Source: Bacillota bacterium
Lineage (GTDB): Bacteria > Bacillota > Clostridia > Oscillospirales > Oscillospiraceae
Length of the DNA stretch: 64,000 nt
Direction of reading: 5' to 3'
Assembly: GCA_023386265.1 (NCBI GenBank)
Contig: JAEWKA010000006.1
Span: forward strand, 66,402-130,401
Part shown: positions 8,952 to 16,636 of the stretch, piece by piece
How positions within the stretch are numbered: the stretch's first letter is position 1
How the letters are laid out: each line of letters opens with the position of its first letter
Notes under the pieces: generated by a model
The model's input: the letters and a program-made list of their open reading frames with translations, nothing else
Databases searched by the model: none
Told to the model about the DNA's origin: nothing
Translations under genes and position numbers: made by a program

Positions 8952-9761
8952 TTGAATATATCTGACAAGGATAATACGAGCACCGAGAAAGACAGCCACA
9001 TGGAATTCAGCAGAAGCATTATTGAGGGTGTGGAAATTAAAAGGTGTAGAAACCACCCCTATGCATATAAATCTCATGTACATAATGAGCTTTCATTAGG
9101 GTATATCATAGAGGGATCCACCGAGTTGACATTGAGCAATCGGATTATCCGTTACGGAGCCGGTGATGGTGTCATTATTCCGCCACTTACGACCCACAGA
9201 TGTGCACCGAAAGATATCAATCAATGGGAATATGTCATGCTATTTGTTGATCCTGTCTACTATGGCGATTTAGTCAATTTCAATCAAGCGGAAAAGCTAA
9301 CGGGTAGTCAGGTCCAGGAAATACAAGGCTTTATCGAACAATTGCTCACGGAAAAAAATCCTGATACGTTGGAAAATATACTTATTGAACTACTTACAGA
9401 GTTTGGAGAAAAAGATACTCCGGAAACCGCCGCTACAAATACAACAGATATTGTCGCAACGATACATGAATATATATTAGATAACGTGGAAGATGTAATA
9501 ACCTTGGATAAGCTTCAGCAAATTACCGGACTGAATAAATTTGCGATAATAAGAAATTTTAAAAAACTATATGCAACGACACCTGCTGCATATCATCTGC
9601 AATATCGAGTAGCGGAAGCAAAAAGAATGCTTTGTGAAGGTATAGATGTGTTTGAGATTTGTGAGAAACTGAAATTTTATGACCAAGCTCATTTAATTCG
9701 AGAATTTAAAAAAATGTATGGTATTACGCCTGCTGCATATTTAGATCAATTAAAAGGATAA
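8952..9761 (+). CDS. AraC-family transcriptional regulator
   Basis: A 269-residue regulator: an N-terminal cupin-type sensor domain (HNELSLGYIIEGSTEL, then IIPPLTTHRCAP) and a C-terminal AraC double helix-turn-helix (about 165-265; LQQITGLNKFAIIRNFKK and FYDQAHLIREFKKMYGITP). The start is weakly determined: TTG at 8952 has AAAGGTAAG about 9 nt upstream, while the internal ATG at 9000 lacks a clear site. The next gene is an EamA exporter on the same strand, a common regulator/exporter pairing, so control of that exporter is a reasonable inference. Confidence 0.83.
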   Translation: MNISDKDNTSTEKDSHMEFSRSIIEGVEIKRCRNHPYAYKSHVHNELSLGYIIEGSTELTLSNRIIRYGAGDGVIIPPLTTHRCAPKDINQWEYVMLFVDPVYYGDLVNFNQAEKLTGSQVQEIQGFIEQLLTEKNPDTLENILIELLTEFGEKDTPETAATNTTDIVATIHEYILDNVEDVITLDKLQQITGLNKFAIIRNFKKLYATTPAAYHLQYRVAEAKRMLCEGIDVFEICEKLKFYDQAHLIREFKKMYGITPAAYLDQLKG

Positions 9762-9832
9762 CGTCAATTTCATACAATACAGCTTCTTCTTATTCAGCTA
9801 ATATTGAGTTAGCAAAAATAAGGAGTATGTCC

Positions 9833-10744
9833 ATGAATAGAATTAAATTAGTACTGGTCATGATTATCTGGGGTAGCTTGGGTGTATTTACAAGATACAT
9901 TCCCTTGTCTTCTTTAAGCTTGGCTTTTCTGAGGGCATTAATTGCACTGCCGGTTCTTTTTGTTGCAATGAAAATGAAAAAAGCCGGAAAGGTAAAATTT
10001 TCTCTTTTAATACCCTATATTATTTCAGGCGCATTATTGGGTTTTGGTTGGCTTACCTTGTTCTATGGGTTTAAGCATACCAGTATTTCATCTGCTGTTA
10101 TGATCTATAACATGTGTCCGGTTTATGTCATGATATTTGCACCGCTGGTTTTGAAAGAGGCCATCTCAAAGATTCAAATTGCAGTGATTCTTGTCTCATT
10201 TCTGGGGCTCTTTCTGATTGTAGGTCACAACTTACTTGAGGGGTCAGGATATATGGGCCTGGCACTTAGTGCAGTTTCAGGAATTATTTATGCAGCAATT
10301 GTTCTTATTAACCGCAGCATAAAAATCCGTGTGGATGATCAGACTGCTACCTTCACTCAAATATTTACAGCGATGATTGTTTTACTGCCATTCGTATTGC
10401 TTGAGGGAAATATTTCAGCAGTTGTCGACCTTGATGCTAGGGGGCTTGTCTTTACCATACTATTGGGTGTATTACATACAGGTGTGGCCTATACCATGTT
10501 TTTTTCACTCTATGCACATATGAAATCTGTTGAAATCGTGTCTTACAGCTATTTAGAGCCGTTATTTGGAATATTATTCAGTGTAATCTTCATCGGAGAG
10601 AAATTTACACTCCCTCAGATTATTGGCGGGGTATTAATACTGGGTTCTACCTTTATTGGGGAAAGGCTCAAGGACAAAAGACTATCTATGCAAAAAGGAA
10701 CCTACTTAAATGCAAGCTTAAATGCACCTGATAACAGGGATTAA
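9833..10744 (+). CDS. EamA-family (DMT superfamily) transporter
   Basis: A 303-residue membrane protein with ten predicted spans arranged as two EamA repeats (about 5-135 and 150-285). The first repeat begins LVMIIWGSLGVFTRYI, and the end of the second reads YSYLEPLFGILFSVIFIGE, both family-typical. These proteins export metabolites such as amino acids. The start at 9833 is preferred over 9827 because AAGGAG lies about 7 nt upstream. A strong terminator follows, and the AraC regulator precedes it. Confidence 0.85.
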   Translation: MNRIKLVLVMIIWGSLGVFTRYIPLSSLSLAFLRALIALPVLFVAMKMKKAGKVKFSLLIPYIISGALLGFGWLTLFYGFKHTSISSAVMIYNMCPVYVMIFAPLVLKEAISKIQIAVILVSFLGLFLIVGHNLLEGSGYMGLALSAVSGIIYAAIVLINRSIKIRVDDQTATFTQIFTAMIVLLPFVLLEGNISAVVDLDARGLVFTILLGVLHTGVAYTMFFSLYAHMKSVEIVSYSYLEPLFGILFSVIFIGEKFTLPQIIGGVLILGSTFIGERLKDKRLSMQKGTYLNASLNAPDNRD

Positions 10745-10767
10745 ACTGGAGATTCTCAATTAAAAGG

Positions 10768-10808
10768 AAAAACCGGGCTGAAAGCGTTTATTTTCAGTCC
10801 GGTTTTTT
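10768..10808. terminator. Bidirectional intrinsic terminator
   Basis: A GC-rich stem (AACCGGGCTGAAA pairing with TTTCAGTCCGGTT, one G-U pair) is flanked by A-rich and T-rich runs. It can end the EamA gene on the plus strand and the ABC exporter operon on the minus strand. Confidence 0.85.
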
Positions 10809-10870
10809 AGCGCTCTTCATATGTTCCATATTTGCATGCTCAAAACTTTGATGTGCGGATACTAGTTTTT

Positions 10871-11638
10871 TTACACATGCTTTTTATACGCTCTCATCGC
10901 AAATATGTAGGCAACTATCATAATTCCCAAGCACCACGCGAGAGCAATCCATATATCATTTCCAACGGACCGACCTGACAGCAGCGCACGGATGGCATTC
11001 ACTATCGAGGTCACCGGCTGGTTTTCGGCAAATGCGCGAACGGCCGACGGCATCGATTCTGTCGGCACAAAAGCCGAGCTGATAAACGGTAGAAACATAA
11101 TCGGATAGGAAAAGGCAGCTGCGCCGTCCACCGTTTTTGCGGACAACCCTGCAATCGCCGCGACCCATGTCAAGGCCAGCGTAAACAGCGCGAGTATTCC
11201 GGCAACGGCAAGCCATGGCAGTATCCCCGCCGACGAGCGAAAGCCCATAATAAGCGCAACGAGAATGATGACGACAACCGAAATCGCATTGGATACCAGT
11301 GAGGAAAGCACATGCCCCCAGAGTGCGGCTGAACGCGCAATCGGCATAGAGTGGAACCTTTCGAATATGCCCCGCTGCATATCCATAAACAGACGGTAAG
11401 CCGTATAGGCTATGCCGCTTGCGATTGCCATCAGCAGGATGCCGGGCAGAAGGTAATTCACGTAGTTATCCGTGCCGGTTTGAATCGCGCCGCCAAACAC
11501 ATAAACGAACAGAAGCATCATCGCAATCGGCATAATTGTAACAGAGATAATCGTGTCCATGCTGCGGAAAATATGACGCATGGAGCGTCCGAGCATCACA
11601 CCCATATCACTGAAAAAGTGGTTTTGAATTGTTTCCAT
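10871..11638 (-). CDS. ABC-2 type transporter permease (DrrB-like)
   Basis: A 255-residue permease with about six membrane spans, beginning with an amphipathic segment (MLGRSMRHIFRSMDT) and TIMPIAMMLLFVYVFGGAI, as in DrrB/NodJ-like exporters. A mid-protein MQRGIFERFHSMPIARS segment is the conserved coupling loop. It is the last gene of the PadR-DUF1048-ATPase-permease operon, starts directly after the ATPase stop, and has a GGAGGAAGTATAA ribosome binding site. Likely function is export of a drug, peptide or lipid; the substrate is not visible. Confidence 0.88.
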   Translation of the reverse strand: METIQNHFFSDMGVMLGRSMRHIFRSMDTIISVTIMPIAMMLLFVYVFGGAIQTGTDNYVNYLLPGILLMAIASGIAYTAYRLFMDMQRGIFERFHSMPIARSAALWGHVLSSLVSNAISVVVIILVALIMGFRSSAGILPWLAVAGILALFTLALTWVAAIAGLSAKTVDGAAAFSYPIMFLPFISSAFVPTESMPSAVRAFAENQPVTSIVNAIRALLSGRSVGNDIWIALAWCLGIMIVAYIFAMRAYKKHV

Positions 11639-12400
11639 TTATACTTCCTCCTTTTTGCTGATAATTTCGAGGAATATCTCCTCCAGTGTCAGCTGTTTTT
11701 CCACGTACTCCACCTTTGCGGGCGGGAACAGCTTTTTAAGCTCCGCGAGCGTGCCGTTTGCGATAATTTTTCCTTCATGCAGAATGGCAATTTTGTCAGC
11801 AAGCTGTTCGGCTTCGTCCAGATACTGGGTGGTTAGGAATACTGTCGTACCGCCAGCAGCAAGTTCTTTGACGACCTTCCAAACCTCAATGCGTACCTCC
11901 GGATCAAGCCCGGTGGTCGGCTCGTCAAGGAAAATGACCTGCGGTTTTCCAATAAGGCTCATACTGATGTCAAGCCTGCGGCGCATACCGCCCGAATAAG
12001 TAGACACCCTGCGGTCGGCGGCATCAGTCAGGCCGAAACGCTTAAGTAAATCTTCCGCAATCTGACGTGGGTCATTGAGGTGCCGCAGCTTTGCAATCAT
12101 GACGAGGTTTTCCCGCCCTGTTAATATCTCGTCCACGGCGGCGAATTGCCCGGTCAGACTAATGGACTGCCTCACATTGTAGGGTTTTGCCACAACATCG
12201 AAGCCGTTGACGGCGGCAGTTCCACTGTCCTGGATGAGCAGCGTGGTAAGGATTTTGACAATTGTTGTCTTGCCTGCACCGTTGGAGCCGAGCAGGGCGA
12301 AAATGCTGCCTTTTTCAACCTCAAAATCCACACCCTTTAGGACACTAAGTTTCTTGAAGGACTTTTGAAGTCCTTTCACTTGGATTGCGGTTTCTGTCAT
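11639..12400 (-). CDS. ABC transporter ATP-binding protein (DrrA-like)
   Basis: A 253-residue ATPase with Walker A GSNGAGKTT, signature YSGGMRRRLD, Walker B VIFLDEPTTGLDP and the switch-histidine region FLTTQYLDEAEQ (His replaced by Gln, common in DrrA-type proteins). The C-terminal extension is short. It overlaps the DUF1048 gene by 4 nt and is followed directly by the permease, so the three are translationally coupled. It belongs to the daunorubicin-resistance exporter class, which is often PadR-controlled. Confidence 0.9.
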   Translation of the reverse strand: MTETAIQVKGLQKSFKKLSVLKGVDFEVEKGSIFALLGSNGAGKTTIVKILTTLLIQDSGTAAVNGFDVVAKPYNVRQSISLTGQFAAVDEILTGRENLVMIAKLRHLNDPRQIAEDLLKRFGLTDAADRRVSTYSGGMRRRLDISMSLIGKPQVIFLDEPTTGLDPEVRIEVWKVVKELAAGGTTVFLTTQYLDEAEQLADKIAILHEGKIIANGTLAELKKLFPPAKVEYVEKQLTLEEIFLEIISKKEEV

Positions 12401-12768
12401 TTTGAATCCTTCTCCTTTCCGAGTTTTTTCTGTATGTCGCGGTTGAGCGTCTCACGCCAGTTTTCCGTATATGTGCTGGCGCTGCGCAGAAGCTCTTCAC
12501 AGAACGCGGCCACATCCTCGCCGGTAATTTCCAAAACAGACTTCCCGTCCGCAGCGCCGGACTCGAATAGCTCTATAAGGTCATAATGGATTTTCATCAT
12601 GTCATAGCCGGCTCCCGCTGCGAACATCCACATGTGTCCCTGGATTTTTTTGAATACGTATTGATAGTCTTCAGGCAGAGCCCTTACCCTTGCCATTTTT
12701 TGCTTGTACTCGCGCTTACTCTCTATCATTTTTTTAATATTGAAATAATTATCAAAAAACTCAGACAT
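12397..12768 (-). CDS. DUF1048 family protein
   Basis: A 123-residue helical protein with ALPEDYQYVFKKIQGHMW and the YDLIELFESGAADGKSVL / ITGEDVAAF signature of DUF1048. This family is regularly found between a PadR regulator and a DrrAB-like exporter, as here; its biochemical role is unknown. The ATG at 12768 overlaps the padR-like gene by 8 nt and has AGGAGCAATCAG upstream. Confidence 0.85.
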   Translation of the reverse strand: MSEFFDNYFNIKKMIESKREYKQKMARVRALPEDYQYVFKKIQGHMWMFAAGAGYDMMKIHYDLIELFESGAADGKSVLEITGEDVAAFCEELLRSASTYTENWRETLNRDIQKKLGKEKDSK

Positions 12769-13096
12769 CTGATTGCTCCTCCTTTAATTGGTTGATTTTC
12801 GATGCAACAAATTCCCATTTTTCCCAAAATCGGCTTAGTTCTTCTTGCCCTGCGTCGTTGAGAACGTAAAACTTGCGCGGCGGCCCTATATCGGACGGCT
12901 TTTTTTCTATGTCCACGAGCATATTCTTCTCAAGGCGCACCAAAATGGTGTAGACCGTTCCTTCCACAACATCCGTAAATCCGAGAGCATTCAGCAGTCG
13001 CGTGATTTCGTAGCCATAGGTTTCTCCGCGGCTTATAATTTTAAGGACACAGCCCTCAAGCACGCCTTTGAGCATTTCCGTTAGATTTTCCAGCAC
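12761..13096 (-). CDS. PadR-family transcriptional regulator
   Basis: A 111-residue winged-helix repressor. MLKGVLEGCVLKIISRGETY, then EITRLLNALGF, the TVYTILVRLEKNML recognition region and PPRKFYVLNDAGQEEL are classic PadR features. A GTG start at 13096 has GGGAAGG about 6 nt upstream; the upstream GTG at 13102 abuts that site and is less likely. As first gene of the exporter operon it probably represses its own transcription through the inverted repeat at 13140-13167, which overlaps the promoter. Confidence 0.9.
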   Translation of the reverse strand: MLENLTEMLKGVLEGCVLKIISRGETYGYEITRLLNALGFTDVVEGTVYTILVRLEKNMLVDIEKKPSDIGPPRKFYVLNDAGQEELSRFWEKWEFVASKINQLKEEQSDV

Positions 13097-13139
13097 AATC
13101 ACCCTTCCCTATTCTGTATGACTTGTATGCAGTATCACT

Positions 13140-13180
13140 TACTACTGCTACATAGTAACACGTAGTAGTTGCCTTGTCAA
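13140..13180 (-). promoter_or_regulatory. Promoter and putative PadR operator of the exporter operon
   Basis: On the minus strand TTGACA (13180-13175) and TACTAT (13157-13152) are 17 nt apart, a near-consensus housekeeping promoter. An imperfect inverted repeat with arms TACTAC and GTAGTA (13140-13167) covers the -10 region. The overlap fits repression by the PadR protein encoded directly downstream. Confidence 0.75.
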
Positions 13181-13358
13181 TAGATTTAATTCAGAAAAAA
13201 TGCGTGGCTAAATATTCTTTCTGCGGAAATGTATATGAACTACTCACCACTTATCTTTTGCTTGTGAACGAATGAAAAAATGATTATAATACTTATAATA
13301 GGTGTATCCAACTGTCTCTTCAGTCATCTGCAAATTCTAAAAAGCCATATATCAAAAT

Positions 13359-13381
13359 AGCGAAGCGGTCCAGGCTTCGCT
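13359..13381. terminator. Hairpin in the padR to DUF1905 intergenic region
   Basis: An 8-bp stem (AGCGAAGC/GCTTCGCT) with a 7-nt loop is followed by TTATT and preceded by AAAAT, so it could terminate in either direction. The gap 13097-13426 otherwise holds the PadR promoter and operator; I see no gene between the operator and this hairpin. What transcript it ends is unclear. Confidence 0.5.
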
Positions 13382-13426
13382 TTATTGCATAAAATTTTTT
13401 TGCGTTAGACATCGGGAGGACTATTT

Positions 13427-13729
13427 ATGAATCTCAAAACGTACGAATTTGAAACCGTCATTCAGAAAGTCCCCGACATAGACGGCGCATATGTCGAATT
13501 CCCATATGATGTGAGAGCGGAGTTCGGTAAGGGGCGCGTCAAAGTCCATGCTACGTTTGACGGTGAACCTTATGACGGGAGCATTGTTAATATGGGCGTG
13601 AGGAATGCTGATGGCAGTATCTGCCACATCATCGGCATCCGCAAGGATATCAGAGCTAAAATCGGCAAGCAGGTTGGCCATACGATCCACGTGACTATAC
13701 AAGAGAGAGGCGAAACCTCAAAAGACTAA
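13427..13729 (+). CDS. DUF1905 domain protein
   Basis: A 100-residue beta-rich protein. YEFETVIQKVPDIDGAYVEF and ICHIIGIRKDIRAKIGKQVG match DUF1905, a small barrel-like family of unknown function. The ATG at 13427 has GGGAGGACTATTT upstream. Many relatives carry a C-terminal YdeI/OmpD-associated extension that is missing here, so this is the stand-alone form. No close operon partner is seen. Confidence 0.82.
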   Translation: MNLKTYEFETVIQKVPDIDGAYVEFPYDVRAEFGKGRVKVHATFDGEPYDGSIVNMGVRNADGSICHIIGIRKDIRAKIGKQVGHTIHVTIQERGETSKD

Positions 13730-13793
13730 AAAACCTATAACGAAAAACACTCATAGGTTCAATTGCTGCTGTTGAAAATGGAGGGGCAAACTA

Positions 13794-13868
13794 TTGTCCA
13801 AAAAAGGTAAGTTGTTTTTTATATCTGATTTTGAAGAAAAGCAATTTAAACTAGTGGAGAGTAATTGA
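13794..13868 (+). CDS. Candidate 24-residue peptide
   Basis: A TTG-initiated frame (MSKKGKLFFISDFEEKQ opening) preceded by GGAGGGGC at 8 nt spacing. It ends one base before the next tiny frame. No homology is recognised. Support is limited to the ribosome binding site and the tight tandem arrangement. Confidence 0.3.
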   Translation: MSKKGKLFFISDFEEKQFKLVESN

Positions 13869-13869
13869 T

Positions 13870-13929
13870 ATGAAAACTTGCAAACAGACTGTCGATATAG
13901 TTCGTTCAGCGAGAAAGAAAAGGAAGTGA
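13870..13929 (+). CDS. Candidate 19-residue basic peptide
   Basis: An ATG-initiated frame ending in RSARKKRK, starting 1 nt after the preceding tiny frame with GTGGAGAG about 7 nt upstream. It ends 7 nt before the 61-residue gene, so it could be a leader or coupling peptide. No homology is recognised and it may be chance. Confidence 0.3.
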   Translation: MKTCKQTVDIVRSARKKRK

Positions 13930-13936
13930 CATCTAT

Positions 13937-14122
13937 ATGGAGGATTTCACGAAAGAAGATTTGGAGGCAGCACTCAGAGCCATATCATCCCTTCTCCATA
14001 AGTGCGAGAAGGTGCAGGAACATTTTGCACAGGGGACTTCACAGTATACGCTTCTAAAAAACAGAGTCAACGCACTCCGCATATCAGAAGCGTTGATAAC
14101 AAAGTCTTTGAAAGAGAGCTAA
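13937..14122 (+). CDS. Small helical protein of unknown function
   Basis: A 61-residue, mostly helical, charged protein (opening MEDFTKEDLEAALRAISSLL; LLKNRVNALRISEALI near the end). It has no signal peptide or membrane span. AGGAAGTG lies about 10 nt upstream of the ATG, a weak but usable site. It stops 2 nt before the Imm-5-like gene, indicating co-translation. I do not recognise the family. It could be a partner or regulator of the next gene. Confidence 0.6.
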   Translation: MEDFTKEDLEAALRAISSLLHKCEKVQEHFAQGTSQYTLLKNRVNALRISEALITKSLKES

Positions 14123-14124
14123 CC

Positions 14125-14652
14125 ATGGCAAAATATCGAAAAATGTTAACCGATTGGAACGCGCCATATATTCAATCCCTAATAAAGCTTGCTGAAACGC
14201 AGAGCAAAACAACACTCGCAAACTGGTGTATCGACTATTCTGAGTCACGGCTGTTGCCGATATATGAATCCGCTTATCCTGATGACATTCGCCCGCGAGA
14301 AGCACTTTTTGCAGCCAGGGAATGGCTTAGCGGCAGGATAAAGCTGCCACTGGCGAAAGCGCATATTCTTGAATGCCACGCTGCGGCGCGGCAGGCAGAT
14401 AAAAATCCCGTCGCGCAAGCCGTAGCAAGGGCAATTGGGCAAAGCGCATCTACGATTCACTCTGCCTCGCACTGTGCCGGACTTGCGCTTTACGGCGCGT
14501 TGGCAGTTGCATATAACACCATCGGTATTGACGCCGATTGGCCCAAATTGGAGCGGTTTGCCGCCGAGGAGTGCGGGCGTATGGAAGAGGCTTTATGTGC
14601 CGTTGCTATATCTGACGAACCTAATCCGGCGAAAATGACCTGGAAGTGCTGA
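14125..14652 (+). CDS. Putative immunity protein (Imm-5-like domain)
   Basis: A 175-residue helical protein. The pattern NWCIDYSESRLLPIYESAYP, DDIRPREALFAAREWLSG and the Ala/His-rich AKAHILECHAAARQA plus SASTIHSASHCAG match, from memory, the family annotated as putative immunity protein (Imm-5-like). Such proteins are computationally linked to polymorphic toxin systems, but no toxin, WXG100 protein or secretion gene is visible here, so the immunity role is untested. The start at 14125 has AAGAGAG upstream and directly follows the 61-residue gene. Confidence 0.72.
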   Translation: MAKYRKMLTDWNAPYIQSLIKLAETQSKTTLANWCIDYSESRLLPIYESAYPDDIRPREALFAAREWLSGRIKLPLAKAHILECHAAARQADKNPVAQAVARAIGQSASTIHSASHCAGLALYGALAVAYNTIGIDADWPKLERFAAEECGRMEEALCAVAISDEPNPAKMTWKC

Positions 14653-14691
14653 ATTGTATGGGCTTCAATGGTCTGCACCTAATAATGGTTT

Positions 14692-14718
14692 AAAAAATGC
14701 ACACCCCAAAGGGTGTGC
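14692..14718 (-). terminator. Intrinsic terminator of the CMD gene
   Basis: The minus strand has GCACACCC and GGGTGTGC arms with a 4-nt loop, followed by six T residues, 28 nt after the stop of the 14747-15073 gene. Confidence 0.8.
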
Positions 14719-14746
14719 AAGTGCGCGAACATATGCGGCAAAAATA

Positions 14747-15073
14747 CTAGCTATCTCCCATTTCATCCCTTAATACCAGCAGTCCTTCCATCATCCTTGG
14801 AAAGCCCCCGCTGGGTGCCACTAACAAAATGGCGTGCTCAATTTCTTCCCTGGAGCAGCCGCTTGCTACCGCCTTTCTGATATGGGTCCTTAGTGCAAAT
14901 TCATACTGGCAGGAAGCCGAAATGGCTACCTTAATCAGCCATCTGGTTTTCTTGTCAAGCGGTCCGCCCTCCTCATGCAGTTTGTTGCCATATTCCTCAT
15001 ACGCTTCATATATACCGCCATGCTTTTCTATGAAATAGTTCAAATTTTTTTCTATTACGTCCAACCTACTCAA
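14747..15073 (-). CDS. Carboxymuconolactone decarboxylase (CMD) family protein
   Basis: A 108-residue all-helical CMD/AhpD-fold protein. TRWLIKVAISASCQYEFALR, THIRKAVASGCSREEIEHA and ILLVAPSGGFPRMMEGL are family-typical. The redox CxxC of AhpD-type members is not present: the first position is Cys but the second is Glu. Thioredoxin-like peroxidase activity is therefore unlikely; a gamma-CMD-like or other role is open. It stands alone with its own terminator. Confidence 0.85.
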   Translation of the reverse strand: MSRLDVIEKNLNYFIEKHGGIYEAYEEYGNKLHEEGGPLDKKTRWLIKVAISASCQYEFALRTHIRKAVASGCSREEIEHAILLVAPSGGFPRMMEGLLVLRDEMGDS

Positions 15074-15207
15074 TCCTTCCTTTTTGAATACGTATAGCTT
15101 TCTAGATTTTTCTTGCTTTATACATAATGCTCCAATAATGATAACACATTATTAAAGAAATATCACATAAATCGAGCTTTAATAAGCTATTGGAAGAGGG
15201 CTTTATA

Positions 15208-15618
15208 ATGGAAAAGCAATCCAAGCAGGAAACAAAATCCCAATCTCTACTAATCGATGAGAAAATTGAAGAGCTGGGCGACTGGCGTGGTCACATGCTT
15301 TCGAAAGTGCGAAACCTTATTAGGCAGGTCGACCCGGAGATAACCGAGGAATTAAAATGGAGAGGGACCCCTGTATGGTCTCACGATGGGATGATATGCA
15401 CTGGAGAAACTTACAAAAACTCCGTTAAGATGACTTTCGCCAAGGGTGCATCACTTCAGGACCCCGCGCATATCTTCAATTCAAGTTTAGAGGGTAATGC
15501 CAGACGGGCTATCGATTTCCACGAGGGAGACCATGTAGACGAGGCGGCGCTCAAGGAACTCATCCTTGCAGCCGTTGCATTGAACAAATCCGGTCAAAAA
15601 ACCTCCGGCAAAAGCTGA
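15208..15618 (+). CDS. DUF1801 domain protein
   Basis: A 136-residue protein with LSKVRNLIRQVDPEITEELK, the GTPVWSHDGMICTGETYK segment and VKMTFAKGASLQDP, the signature of the DUF1801/YdhG-like family. The fold is known but not the function. The ATG at 15208 has AGAGGG 7 nt upstream; the in-frame TTG at 15190 is less likely. It is a monocistronic accessory gene. Confidence 0.83.
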   Translation: MEKQSKQETKSQSLLIDEKIEELGDWRGHMLSKVRNLIRQVDPEITEELKWRGTPVWSHDGMICTGETYKNSVKMTFAKGASLQDPAHIFNSSLEGNARRAIDFHEGDHVDEAALKELILAAVALNKSGQKTSGKS

Positions 15619-15707
15619 GCCAGATGTCGGCAGGTGTTCGTACCCGCTCAGGCAGATATGGAAAGAGTGTCTTAGTCAGATAACAAAAAAAGGGAGAATA
15701 GAAAGAT

Positions 15708-16574
15708 ATGGAATTAAGTTGTTCCGAATACAGAGCCCTTGTTGAATATTCCCCGACCATGATTTGGCGCTCCGGAATAGATGGAAAGTGTAATTACTTT
15801 AATGAAACCTGGTTGAATTTTACCGGGAGAAATATGGATGAAGAGCTCGGTGATGGCTGGGCTGAAGGCGTGCATCCAGAGGATATCGAATTTTGCGTTA
15901 ATACGTATTTAAAAGCATTTAACGAGCACGAACGTTTTATGATGGAGTATCGGCTTAAACGCCATGACGGACAATTTCGATGGCTTAACGACAGAGGCGT
16001 TCCATACTTTGATGAAAAAGGCTTCTTTGCCGGCTACATAGGTAGCTGCGTTGATGTGACTGAGCGAATCGAAGGCGAAAAGTTGACGCAAATGGCGCAT
16101 AATGATAACCTGACGGGACTGTTTAACCGCAATTACTTAGAATACTTGCTTGACTCAGAGTTCCATAAGGCTCGTCGGAAAAAAACGAGCTTCATTGTAA
16201 TGATGGCAGATGTCGACAAATTCAAATCAATAAATGATAATTACGGTCACGGTATCGGTGATGTCGTTTTACGTTCAGTCGCTCAAAAGTTATCTGAAAG
16301 CATTCGAGAATCAGACGTTGCGGGCAGGTATGGCGGTGACGAGTTTGTAATAATCCTTTCGAAGATTTCGCCATATAAGGCGCAGGAAATTGCTCAGAGG
16401 ATACTTGATTCGGTAGAATCGATAACTGCAGGGGAGCTCGCTCCGCGAGTAAGCCTGAGTATAGGAATTGCATGCCAATCGGATGAAACAAATGTGCTCC
16501 AGTTGGTTGAAAAAGCTGATAAAGCTATGTATCGCGCAAAGCAGGATGGCGGCAACAGATTTTGTCTGATATAG
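15708..16574 (+). CDS. PAS-GGDEF diguanylate cyclase
   Basis: A 288-residue soluble protein. A PAS domain (about 5-125; ALVEYSPTMIWRSGIDGKC) with a PAC-like end (GSCVDVTERIEGE) is followed by a GGDEF domain (about 130-288; DNLTGLFNRNYLEYLL, then YGGDEF at about 208-213). The catalytic motif is intact and an inhibitory site RESD lies five residues before it, so active, product-inhibited c-di-GMP synthesis is expected. No membrane span is present; the PAS domain probably senses a cytoplasmic ligand. AAAGGGAG lies upstream of the ATG. Confidence 0.9.
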   Translation: MELSCSEYRALVEYSPTMIWRSGIDGKCNYFNETWLNFTGRNMDEELGDGWAEGVHPEDIEFCVNTYLKAFNEHERFMMEYRLKRHDGQFRWLNDRGVPYFDEKGFFAGYIGSCVDVTERIEGEKLTQMAHNDNLTGLFNRNYLEYLLDSEFHKARRKKTSFIVMMADVDKFKSINDNYGHGIGDVVLRSVAQKLSESIRESDVAGRYGGDEFVIILSKISPYKAQEIAQRILDSVESITAGELAPRVSLSIGIACQSDETNVLQLVEKADKAMYRAKQDGGNRFCLI

Positions 16575-16636
16575 GAAAAGGAATTTTCAAACATAACCAT
16601 TAGGACGCAAGCTTGCAGAAGGAAGGAGAAGCTCTG

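Noticed and set aside
13870..13929. Antimicrobial or toxin peptide
   Set aside because: The basic end alone is no evidence; there is no signal, no membrane span and no known family, so it is listed only as a low-confidence small frame.
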